A stretch of 64,000 bases of DNA from DAOTTY01 sp964451095 (lineage in GTDB: Bacteria; Chloroflexota; Anaerolineae; Aggregatilineales; Phototrophicaceae), in contig CAYVGI010000003.1 in the NCBI GenBank assembly GCA_964451095.1, forward strand, positions 20,256 to 84,255. The letters run 5' to 3'. The translations under genes were made by a program, and so were the position numbers. The notes under the pieces are model-generated. The model was given only the letters and a program-made list of their open reading frames with translations, had not been told where the DNA came from and searched no databases. Below, piece after piece: positions 43,103 to 50,823 of the stretch. Positions within the stretch are counted from its first letter, which is position 1; the number at the start of each line of letters is the position of its first letter.

Positions 43103-43621
43103 CTGCTCATTGGGCAAATCTTGCGCCCACACGGAGTGCGGGGCGAACTTAAGATGCGTATTCTTACGGGCTACCCGGAACGGGTCGGCAAGCTGGCACA
43201 CGTCTTCCTGGGCAGCGGTGTGGACGATAACAAAGCCACAAGCTACACCGTGAAGGGGATGCGCCTGCATCAAAAGTACGGGTTGCTCACCCTCAAAGAG
43301 ATCCCAGACCGCAATGCCGCCGACCGCCTGCGAGACCTGTTTGTGATGGTGCGCCTGGAAGATGCCGTCCCGCTAGAAGACGATGAGTTTTACGTTTACG
43401 AACTCATTGGGCTGCGCGTGGAAACAGAGGCGGGCTATGTGCTGGGCGAGATTACCAGCATCATCGAAACGGGTGCCAACGACGTTTACGTGATTGACTC
43501 CCCGGAGCACGGCGAGGTATTGTTCCCCGCCATAGACGACACAGTTATCGACCACGACATCGAAAACGGCGTCGTGCTGGTGAACATCCCCGATGGACTG
43601 CTGCCGGAAAAGAAACAATAG
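43103..43621 (+). CDS. rimM: 16S rRNA processing protein RimM; start codon uncertain
   Basis: RimM assists 30S assembly by binding S19. The N-terminal motif 'LLIGQILRPHGVRGELKM' is conserved, as is 'DDEFYVYELIGLRVETEAG' and the PRC-barrel end 'GEVLFPAIDDTVIDHDIENG'. The first standard start in frame is TTG 43121, which would cut off the first beta strand (L-L-I-G-Q-I). Between the upstream in-frame stop (43046-43048) and 43121 there is no ATG, GTG or TTG. I give the CTG at 43103; ATT 43109 is an alternative, and a base error is possible. trmD and rplS, the usual neighbours, do not follow. Confidence 0.85.
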   Translation: MLIGQILRPHGVRGELKMRILTGYPERVGKLAHVFLGSGVDDNKATSYTVKGMRLHQKYGLLTLKEIPDRNAADRLRDLFVMVRLEDAVPLEDDEFYVYELIGLRVETEAGYVLGEITSIIETGANDVYVIDSPEHGEVLFPAIDDTVIDHDIENGVVLVNIPDGLLPEKKQ

Positions 43622-43690
43622 CGCCGCATAAAAACCACAGCCCCCATGTAAGAAAACAATAGATTCCTGTCGTCAATTTCTCGGAATTGC

Positions 43691-43720
43691 TTGACATTTG
43701 CGAAAAAGCGTTGATATGCT
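43691..43720 (+). promoter_or_regulatory. Promoter of dprA
   Basis: A consensus TTGACA (43691-43696), an 18-base spacer and TATGCT (43715-43720) preceded by TG (extended -10). The dprA ATG is 25 bases downstream. Confidence 0.75.
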
Positions 43721-43744
43721 GTTCGCGTATGTTTACGTACTCGG

Positions 43745-44851
43745 ATGACACCACGGTTGGACGACCGCAAATATTGGCTGGGCTTCAGTCTCATCTCCGA
43801 TATCGGTCCGAGGCGTATCCTTCATCTGCACGAGGCGTTCGGGAACTTACAGGCGGCATGGCACGCCAGCGCACCTGAACTGCTGCGTGCCGGGCTAGGG
43901 GAACCGCTCGCCACCCATGTGGTCGAACAACGCAATCGGCTCGATCTTGACCGTGAGTTGGCACGCATACGGAAGGTTGATGCGTTTCTGCTTACACTGG
44001 CAGACGCCAACTACCCCACCCTGCTACACGACTTGGAGGACGCGCCCGCCGTGCTGTATGTGCGTGGTGCACTGCTACCCGCAGACGAACGTGCAGTATG
44101 TATCGTCGGCACACGCAAGGCGACCGTCTACGGCAGGGACGCTGCCTACGCGCTGGCAAAAGACCTTGCCGCAAACGGCGTTACGGTCATCAGCGGGCTG
44201 GCACAGGGTGTAGACGCTGCCGCCCACCGGGGTGCCCTGGACGGCGGGGGGCGTACAATCGCCGTGATGGGCAACGGCATCAGCGAGGTGTACCCGTTGG
44301 AGAGCCTGGAACTCGCACGCGAGATCGTCCATGGGGAGCATGGTGCTGTACTAACAGAGTTTGGCATTGGCACACCACCCGTAGGCAAGAACTTCCCCCG
44401 GCGTAACCGAGTCATGAGCGGGTTGGCGCATGGTGTGCTCGTTGTGGAGGCAGGTGACAGGAGCGGTGCGCTCATCACCGCACGTTACGCGGCAGAGCAA
44501 GGGCGCGATGTGTTCGCCGTCCCCAGCAACATCTTCAATCCAGAGGGGCGCGGCACCAATCGGCTCATCCAAGATGGGGCGAAGCTGGTGATGAGCGCCG
44601 AGGATGTGCTGGACGAGATCGAAACGGCACACACATTCGTGCAGGCGCGGGCGGTCGCACAGGCAGTAGCGCCAGCAGATGACACCGAAAACACACTGCT
44701 GGAACTGCTGAGTTATGACCCGATTCACATTGATGACCTCGTGCGACTAAGCGGGCTTCCCGTCGCAACTGTGAGTAGTACCTTAACCCTGCTTGAATTA
44801 AAGGGGCTTGCGCGATCTGTCGGTGCTATGCAATATTCTCTGCCGCAATAG
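43745..44851 (+). CDS. dprA: DNA-processing protein DprA
   Basis: 368 residues. A SAM-like N-terminal domain ('YWLGFSLISDIGPRRILHL') is followed by the Rossmann-like core with 'AVCIVGTRKATVYGRDAA', 'VISGLAQGVDAAAHRGAL', 'FPRRNRVMSGLAHGVLVVEA' and 'SGALITARYAAEQGRDVFAV', and a C-terminal winged helix ('YDPIHIDDLVRLSGLPVATV'). DprA loads RecA on incoming single-stranded DNA during natural transformation. No com genes are in the window. No strong ribosome binding site precedes the ATG. Confidence 0.95.
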   Translation: MTPRLDDRKYWLGFSLISDIGPRRILHLHEAFGNLQAAWHASAPELLRAGLGEPLATHVVEQRNRLDLDRELARIRKVDAFLLTLADANYPTLLHDLEDAPAVLYVRGALLPADERAVCIVGTRKATVYGRDAAYALAKDLAANGVTVISGLAQGVDAAAHRGALDGGGRTIAVMGNGISEVYPLESLELAREIVHGEHGAVLTEFGIGTPPVGKNFPRRNRVMSGLAHGVLVVEAGDRSGALITARYAAEQGRDVFAVPSNIFNPEGRGTNRLIQDGAKLVMSAEDVLDEIETAHTFVQARAVAQAVAPADDTENTLLELLSYDPIHIDDLVRLSGLPVATVSSTLTLLELKGLARSVGAMQYSLPQ

Positions 44852-44963
44852 AGTTAGCAGACGACCAGGGCTGCGGCAGCAACACACAGATGAGCCAGGT
44901 AACACAGATTGCCCGGCGACATCCTCTCAATGAAGACGGTGCCCATAAGCAAAGGAAAACGGC

Positions 44964-46049
44964 TTGGAACACTACTACGCAATGATTATGGCAGGCGGCG
45001 GCGGCACACGCCTGTGGCCCATGAGCCGTAAGGCAACCCCCAAGCAAATCCTGCCGTTGGTGGGGGACGACTCGATGTTCAAAATCAGCGTTGATCGGCT
45101 CGCCCCGCTGTTCCCGCCAGAGCGCATCTATGTGGTCACGGGCGAGGATTACGTTAGTGAGCTGAGCAAGCAAGCGCCGGGCATTCCGGGTGCAAACTTC
45201 ATCGTGGAGCCATACGGCAAGGACAGCGGTCCGGCAGCGGCGCTGGGGGTCACCGTCATCCAAAAGCGCGACCCACAAGCGGTGATTGCTATTCTCACGG
45301 CAGACCACTTCATCTCGCAGCGAGAGCAGTTCCGCAGTGTGCTAACCGCTGGCTACGAAATTGCCCAGGAAGAAGATTTTGTCGTCACGTTAGGCATCGC
45401 GCCATCCTACCCTGCAACCGGGTTCGGCTACATCCAGCGTGGCAACCACCTGGGCGAGCAGCACGAGTTCGACTATTACAACGCGGTTGCCTTTACGGAA
45501 AAACCCCGTGCCAAGCTCGCCGTGGAATACCTGCGCAGCGGGCGCTACAGTTGGAACTCTGGCATGTTCATCTGGACGGCAACCCGCGCCATGATGGAAT
45601 TCCAGCGCCAGCGCCCACAAATGCACGCGCTGCTGATGAAGCTCGCCGACGCCGTGGACATGCCGAATTACCCGGCGGTGCTGCGCGAGGTGTGGGAGGG
45701 AATTGAACGAATCTCCCTGGACTATGCCGTGATGGAAAATGCCGAGAAGATGTGTGTCATCCCAGTAGACATTGGCTGGAGCGATGTGGGAAGCTGGGGT
45801 GCGCTTTATGATATTGTTGACTTGGACGACGCGGGCAACGCCTACCGGGGCGAAAACGACGTGCGCATCCAGATCGACACCCAAGAAACCCTAATTTACA
45901 GTGACAGGCTGGTCGTCACCATCGGTGTACGCGACATTGTGATTATTGACACCGAAGACGCCCTGCTGGTGTGCCACAAAGACCGCACACAAGAAGTAAA
46001 AACCGCCGTAAAAACCTTACAGGCAAACAATCATGACCAGTATTTATAA
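44964..46049 (+). CDS. manC: Mannose-1-phosphate guanylyltransferase
   Basis: 361 residues; single nucleotidyltransferase domain without the isomerase half found in bifunctional enzymes. The GTP/metal site 'MIMAGGGGTRLWPMSRKATP' and 'KQILPLVG' open the protein; 'FIVEPYGKDSGPAAALG', 'ILTADHFI' and 'FTEKP' with 'YSWNSGMFIW' follow. It makes GDP-mannose, the substrate of Gmd in the glycan operon 30 kb away. TTG 44964 follows AAAGGA by seven bases and gives the expected opening. Confidence 0.94.
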   Translation: MEHYYAMIMAGGGGTRLWPMSRKATPKQILPLVGDDSMFKISVDRLAPLFPPERIYVVTGEDYVSELSKQAPGIPGANFIVEPYGKDSGPAAALGVTVIQKRDPQAVIAILTADHFISQREQFRSVLTAGYEIAQEEDFVVTLGIAPSYPATGFGYIQRGNHLGEQHEFDYYNAVAFTEKPRAKLAVEYLRSGRYSWNSGMFIWTATRAMMEFQRQRPQMHALLMKLADAVDMPNYPAVLREVWEGIERISLDYAVMENAEKMCVIPVDIGWSDVGSWGALYDIVDLDDAGNAYRGENDVRIQIDTQETLIYSDRLVVTIGVRDIVIIDTEDALLVCHKDRTQEVKTAVKTLQANNHDQYL

Positions 46050-46058
46050 GAGGCGTAG

Positions 46059-48425
46059 ATGAGTAACGAACCGATCACAGCGTATTGTGTAAAGTGCAAA
46101 GAAAAGCGGGAGATGACCGATCCCGAACCCACATTCACCAAAACGGGCACCCCCGGCACACGGGGCAAGTGCCCAGAGTGTGGAACTAGCATGTTCAAAA
46201 TGGGGGAAACCGACGCCCACGCAGGCATCCCCAAGCCCGAAGTGGTAGAGAAGCCCAAGCGCACCAAGTCCAAAAAGGGCACGAAGAAGGGCAGCAAGCG
46301 CCGCAAAAACGTCGGCAAGCTCGTCATCGTGGAGTCCCCCGCGAAGGCACGCAGCGTGGGGCGCTACCTGGGGGACGGCTACACGGTCAAGGCATCTAAG
46401 GGGCATGTGCGCGACCTGCTAAAAACTCGCCTGTCTGTCGATGTTGACAACGGATTCGAGCCGGAATATCGCGTGCCGAACGATAAGCGACCGACGGTGA
46501 AAGAGCTAAAGGCGGATGTAGAGTTCGCAGATGAAATTTTCCTGGCGACAGACCCTGACCGGGAGGGCGAGGCAATCGCCTGGCACCTCATCTCCGCTGC
46601 GGAGATGGCAGAGAAACCCCACAAGCGCGTGGTCTTCCACGAGATTACACAAAACGCAGTGGAGGAGGCGTTCCAGCACCCGCGTGAGATCAACATGGAC
46701 CTGGTCAACGCACAGCAGGCACGACGCATTCTAGATCGGCTCGTTGGCTACCAGATCACCGAACTGCTTTGGGAGCGCGTGCAGAACTACATCTCGACCG
46801 GGCGTGTGCAGGGCGTTGCGCTGCGGCTGGTGGTGGAGCGTGAGCGCGAAGTCGAGGCGTTTACGCCAGTCGAATACTGGACGATAGAGGCAAATCTGCA
46901 AAAAGAGCAGACCAACGGCAAAGCGCCAGATCCGTTCGTGGCGCGGCTGCTGCGCATCAACGGGGAAACGTTCGAGCTCAACACCGAAGACGAGGTACGC
47001 CCCCACCTGGAAATCCTGGAAAAGAGCACCTACCGCGTCGGTGAGATCAAGCGTGGTACCCGTCGCCGCCGTTCATCGGCACCGTACACGACCAGCACCA
47101 TGCAGCAGGAGGCATCGCGGCGCTTGGGGTTCAACCCGAACCGCACGATGCAGCTTGCACAGCAGCTATACGAGGGAATTGACCTGGGCACAGAAGGCCC
47201 GGTTGGTCTGATCACCTACATGCGTACAGACAGCACCAGCGTCAGCAAGCAGGCACAGGATGACGCTCGCAGCTACATCGAACAGACCTACGGTGAGGAA
47301 TACCGCCCAGATAAGCCCCCCACCTACAAGACAAAGGCAAAGGGTGCCCAAGAAGCACACGAGGCTATCCGCCCGACAGCGGTTGCACGCACACCCCGGT
47401 CGGTTCGCAAGGCGCTGGAGGCGCAAAAGCAGGGCAAGGCGCTGTACAAACTGTACACGCTCATCTGGCAGCGCTTTGTCGCCAGCCAGATGTCCGACGC
47501 AATCTACAACACAATGCGTGTGGACATTCACGCCGGACCTACCCAGCAGGACACACCCTATCTGTTCCGCGTGAGTGGCAGCACCATCGCGTTTAAGGGC
47601 TTTATGGCACTGTACGAGGAGGCAGCGGACGAGGATGCCACGCCAGACGAAGACGAGGGGCGCATCATCCCGGAGATGAGCGAAAACGATATGCTCAATC
47701 TGCTGCGCCTTATGCCGGAGCAGCACTTCACGCAGCCGCCGCCCCGCTACACGGAGGCGAGCCTGGTACGTGCCCTGGAGGAGTACGGCATTGGACGCCC
47801 AAGTACCTACGCACCCACCATCAAGAAGGTACTGGACAACGGCTTCGCCATCCGCGATAGCAAGCGCCTCATTCCGTCGGAAACAGGCAACCTTGTGTTC
47901 GACCTGCTGCTAGAGTTCTTCCCGGAGGTGCTGGACTATTCCTACACCGCCCGCATGGAAGACAAGCTGGACGATGTGGCAGAAGGTGACGCCGAGTGGC
48001 GCCCCGTGCTCAACGAGTTTTACACGCCGTTTGAGCAGAACCTGCTGAACGCGCAGGCAAACATGCCCCACCTCAAGCGAGACATCCCCGTGGGGCGCAC
48101 ATGCCCGACGTGCGGCACTGGCGATCTTGTTATCAAGCGCGGCAAGTACGGCAAGTTCATCGGCTGCACAAATTATGCCAACGGCTGCCGCCACACCGAG
48201 CGCTACGTGGAGTACACGGGCATCCCATGCCCGGTTTGCGGCGCAGAGCACGGCGGCGAGATCGTCGGTGGGCTGAAGGACAAGCGCAACCGTCCGTTCT
48301 ACGGGTGCAGCCGCTACCCAGACTGCGACTTTAGCACCTATCGGCTGCCCAAGCAGGACGAGCAAGACGAAGACGCGACCACACCCGCAACACCCCAAAA
48401 GGAAATCGAGCGGGACGCCTCCTAG
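46059..48425 (+). CDS. topA: DNA topoisomerase I with N-terminal DUF5679-like zinc ribbon
   Basis: 788 residues. Residues 1-50 hold a zinc ribbon (C10, C13, C38, C41; 'YCVKCKEKREM' and 'KCPECGTSMFKMGE') of the DUF5679 type, then a Lys-rich linker. The topoisomerase starts at about 87 with the Toprim motif 'LVIVESPAKARSVGRYLGDG', then 'LATDPDREGEAIAWH' and the active-site Tyr387 in 'GLITYMRTDSTSVS'. Two further C-terminal Cys4 ribbons follow (about 680 and 725). It relaxes negative supercoils. Nine bases separate it from manC. Confidence 0.95.
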   Translation: MSNEPITAYCVKCKEKREMTDPEPTFTKTGTPGTRGKCPECGTSMFKMGETDAHAGIPKPEVVEKPKRTKSKKGTKKGSKRRKNVGKLVIVESPAKARSVGRYLGDGYTVKASKGHVRDLLKTRLSVDVDNGFEPEYRVPNDKRPTVKELKADVEFADEIFLATDPDREGEAIAWHLISAAEMAEKPHKRVVFHEITQNAVEEAFQHPREINMDLVNAQQARRILDRLVGYQITELLWERVQNYISTGRVQGVALRLVVEREREVEAFTPVEYWTIEANLQKEQTNGKAPDPFVARLLRINGETFELNTEDEVRPHLEILEKSTYRVGEIKRGTRRRRSSAPYTTSTMQQEASRRLGFNPNRTMQLAQQLYEGIDLGTEGPVGLITYMRTDSTSVSKQAQDDARSYIEQTYGEEYRPDKPPTYKTKAKGAQEAHEAIRPTAVARTPRSVRKALEAQKQGKALYKLYTLIWQRFVASQMSDAIYNTMRVDIHAGPTQQDTPYLFRVSGSTIAFKGFMALYEEAADEDATPDEDEGRIIPEMSENDMLNLLRLMPEQHFTQPPPRYTEASLVRALEEYGIGRPSTYAPTIKKVLDNGFAIRDSKRLIPSETGNLVFDLLLEFFPEVLDYSYTARMEDKLDDVAEGDAEWRPVLNEFYTPFEQNLLNAQANMPHLKRDIPVGRTCPTCGTGDLVIKRGKYGKFIGCTNYANGCRHTERYVEYTGIPCPVCGAEHGGEIVGGLKDKRNRPFYGCSRYPDCDFSTYRLPKQDEQDEDATTPATPQKEIERDAS

Positions 48426-48446
48426 CGACCCGCACCGACCCCGTCA

Positions 48447-48482
48447 TGCTGGGGGATTGTGCACAGTTGCACGCCCCCAGCA
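48447..48482 (+). terminator. Strong hairpin after topA
   Basis: TGCTGGGGG (48447-48455) pairs with CCCCCAGCA (48474-48482), enclosing GTGCA/TGCAC. No T-tract follows, so it may stop transcription with Rho or stabilise the mRNA end. Confidence 0.5.
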
Positions 48483-48573
48483 AAATTCCCACCCCAATCT
48501 CACAAAACCGTACAAAAAGCGTTTGCACAAACCCAACCCTTGTGGATATTCTGGTACAAGGGAGCTGGTTTTG

Positions 48574-48602
48574 TTGGCAGTCCATTGGCTTTCCAGTACA
48601 AT
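48574..48602 (+). promoter_or_regulatory. Promoter of the two-TM protein gene
   Basis: TTGGCA (48574-48579), exactly 17 bases, then TACAAT (48597-48602), 44 bases before ATG 48647. A GAAAGGA ribosome binding site (48629-48635) lies between. Confidence 0.7.
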
Positions 48603-48646
48603 AGATTACGGTTCTAGCACGTTGCTCACGAAAGGACACCGCGCCG

Positions 48647-50029
48647 ATGTCATCATTTTTGAAAAATCCGACGGTACAAATTGTTGCAGGCTATTTCCCA
48701 AAAGTTTCTACTATCGTGCTAGCCGTCGTGTGCTTTGCACTCGGGATGATCTGGGCGTATGGGATCCAACCCGTCCGCTATGTAAACGGCGACCCATCAC
48801 AGCTTGAACAGTCGTTTCAAGATCAGTGGGTTTTGGGCGCGGCAGCACGCTACACCACCCGCAACTTCGATGGGGAAGCAGCGGCGCTCACACAAGCACT
48901 GCTAGAGCGGGTCGATGACCCAGCAGGCATCGTGAATGAGCTACGCAACACTCCAGAGTTAGCAAACGAAGCGGTATGGCTCAACGACCCGCAGTTTGAC
49001 CAGATTCTACAGGCAGCACAACCCAACGCCGCTGTTGCGCCGCCCCAGCCCGGCATCGTGAACAACTTTGTTGTGCCCATCGTCGTGCTGGTCGTGTTTG
49101 CGATTTTGGTGGTACTCGGCAAGGTGCTGTGGACACTGCTCATCTTCCCGTTTATAGAGCCGCTCATTGCTCGCGGACGCGACACATCCGACAGCCAGGA
49201 AGAGATTCGCCGCATCAAAGAGCAACGCGCTATGGAAGCGGAGATGAAGTCTGCCACCGTGGACACGAGCCGCTATGGTGAGCCCATCATCCGTAAGGCA
49301 TCGCTTTTCCGGTCGGGCTTTGGTAACTACGACGACTCGTTTAACATCGAAACCGAGGACAAAACCTACTACGGTGAGGCAGGCGCAACCATCTCCGAGA
49401 AGATTGACGGTGACGGCGTAACCGCGCTAGAGGTGTGGATGTTCGACAAGGACGAGTTTGCCAACACCCCTACTGCCATCTTCGCCTCGGAGTATGCATT
49501 TAATGACCCGACCATCCGCTCCCGACTGGAACCAAAGGGAGAGGTTATCCTGATGGAAACGGGCAACAAGGCAATCCTGGAGACAGAAGGCATCTACGTC
49601 GAAGCAATCGTGCGCGATGTGAACTACGACGAGAGCGCCCCCATACCGAAGAGCGTCATCATAGACAGCACCGTGCAAATTATCGCCTGGGCGAAGAGCG
49701 GCAGCAGTGCCACGGCACCGGGCGGCGCAACCGCACCCGCCATGCCACAAATGCTAGATATGCCCGCTGCACCGCCGCCGCCTGCACAGCCGCAGCAGCC
49801 GTCACAACCCCAGCAGCCGCTGGCACCGCCCCCCCTCAACCCCGATGCCCTTTCAGGGTTTGGGCAGGGGCAGGGCAACGCACAGCCACTGCCCCCCATG
49901 GGCAGACCCGGCGGCAACGACCCCTTCGCGCCGCCACCACCGCCCGCGTCTGGGAGTGGCGACCGCCCGCCAGAGGACGACCCGTTTGGCGGCGCAGGGG
50001 ACTTTACCCCTGTGAACCCGAACCGATAG
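48647..50029 (+). CDS. Unrecognised two-TM protein with Pro/Gln-rich tail
   Basis: 460 residues; I do not recognise the family. TM1 (about 16-40) and TM2 (about 139-164) enclose an extracytoplasmic stretch with a helical look. After TM2 comes a charged helix ('SDSQEEIRRIKEQRAMEAEM'), a soluble beta-rich domain (about 205-345, with 'EDKTYYGEAGATISEKIDGD' and 'ALEVWMFDKDEFANTPTAIF'), then a Pro/Gln/Gly-rich disordered tail. The cytoplasmic domain could bind a partner. It has its own promoter and terminator. No enzyme motif is visible. Confidence 0.8.
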   Translation: MSSFLKNPTVQIVAGYFPKVSTIVLAVVCFALGMIWAYGIQPVRYVNGDPSQLEQSFQDQWVLGAAARYTTRNFDGEAAALTQALLERVDDPAGIVNELRNTPELANEAVWLNDPQFDQILQAAQPNAAVAPPQPGIVNNFVVPIVVLVVFAILVVLGKVLWTLLIFPFIEPLIARGRDTSDSQEEIRRIKEQRAMEAEMKSATVDTSRYGEPIIRKASLFRSGFGNYDDSFNIETEDKTYYGEAGATISEKIDGDGVTALEVWMFDKDEFANTPTAIFASEYAFNDPTIRSRLEPKGEVILMETGNKAILETEGIYVEAIVRDVNYDESAPIPKSVIIDSTVQIIAWAKSGSSATAPGGATAPAMPQMLDMPAAPPPPAQPQQPSQPQQPLAPPPLNPDALSGFGQGQGNAQPLPPMGRPGGNDPFAPPPPPASGSGDRPPEDDPFGGAGDFTPVNPNR

Positions 50030-50040
50030 CACAACAAAAC

Positions 50041-50064
50041 GAACCCCGGCGTTTACCGGGGTTC
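50041..50064. terminator. Bidirectional terminator between the two-TM gene and greA
   Basis: GAACCCCGG (50041-50049), loop CGTTTA and CCGGGGTTC (50056-50064) form a perfect 9-bp stem. CTTGTTTTC follows on the plus strand and GTTTTGTTG on the minus strand, so it can serve both convergent genes. Confidence 0.82.
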
Positions 50065-50095
50065 CTTGTTTTCAGCAGTCGATTTTGCTGGCGGG

Positions 50096-50569
50096 CTACT
50101 GGATTTTGCGGATTTTGAACTCCATGGTGCCGCCGGGCGTTTCCACCTTGATCTTATCGCCCTTCTTTTTGCCCAGCAGCGCCCGTCCAATCGGGCTAGC
50201 GTTGGAGATTTTACCCTCTGCCGCGTTTGCCTCTGCAGAGCCGACAATCATGTACGTCTCGTCGTCATCTTCCCCCACTTCACGAATTGTGACCGTGTTG
50301 CCGATCTGCACGACACCATCCGCAGTCGCTTTCTCGATGATGACCGCACGCCGCAGTGTCGCTTCTAACTCCGCGATGCGCCCCTCAATAAAGCCCTGGC
50401 GCTCCTTGGCGTCGTGATAGTCTGCATTTTCTTTAAGGTCACCCTGTGCGACCGCTTCTTTTAGCTTTTGCGCGAGTTCTGGACGCTGAATGTTGATGAG
50501 GTCGTCAAGCTCACGCTCAATCGCCTCGCGTCCCTCGGGGGTTAGATATGCTTTGTCGTTTTCCGTCAT
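50096..50569 (-). CDS. greA: Transcription elongation factor GreA
   Basis: 157 residues. The coiled coil ('LTPEGREAIERELDDLINIQ', 'RPELAQKLKEAVAQGDLKEN', 'ADYHDAKERQGFIEGRIAEL') has the catalytic acidic tip region, and the C-terminal FKBP-like domain ends 'ASPIGRALLGKKKGDKIKVE'. It rescues backtracked RNA polymerase. ATG 50569 has AAGGA upstream; a longer frame reaching 50704 encodes a Cys-rich unrelated stretch and is not part of the protein. Confidence 0.96.
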   Translation of the reverse strand: MTENDKAYLTPEGREAIERELDDLINIQRPELAQKLKEAVAQGDLKENADYHDAKERQGFIEGRIAELEATLRRAVIIEKATADGVVQIGNTVTIREVGEDDDETYMIVGSAEANAAEGKISNASPIGRALLGKKKGDKIKVETPGGTMEFKIRKIQ

Positions 50570-50823
50570 GATTGCTTTCCTTGCACGAACTGTTGCCGTC
50601 GCTATGACGGCACTTGCGAACAAAATGGCGAGAATCGCCAAGATACAACAAATCTGCTGACCAGCGTCCTCGTGCGAACTGGTACAACAGACACATTTAA
50701 ACATCGTTTGGAAGGTGGTTTAATGAAGGCGGTGAGGGCTAATCAAATTGTGTGATATAGTTACACCAAAATCTTCTTAATCCTACGGGGCTTATTATAA
50801 CACAGAAAGGAACCCGTAAAAGT
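50570..50823. other. Divergent promoter region between greA and the solute-binding-like gene
   Basis: 254 bases with no gene. It contains a 7-bp hairpin TGCCGTC/GACGGCA (50594-50612) in the greA leader and an A/T-rich TTATTATAAC block (50792-50801) that could be a -10 element on either strand. GAAAGGA (50806-50812) precedes the plus-strand gene. I see no riboswitch fold. Confidence 0.4.

Noticed and set aside
43670..43700. Imperfect inverted repeat GTCAATT..AATTGCTTGAC at the dprA promoter as an operator
   Set aside because: It overlaps the -35 box but arms are short and interrupted; not strong enough to call a binding site.
50570..50704. N-terminal extension of greA (45 codons, Cys-rich)
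   Set aside because: GreA homologues begin at the internal ATG, which has AAGGA upstream; the extension overlaps a hairpin in the leader.
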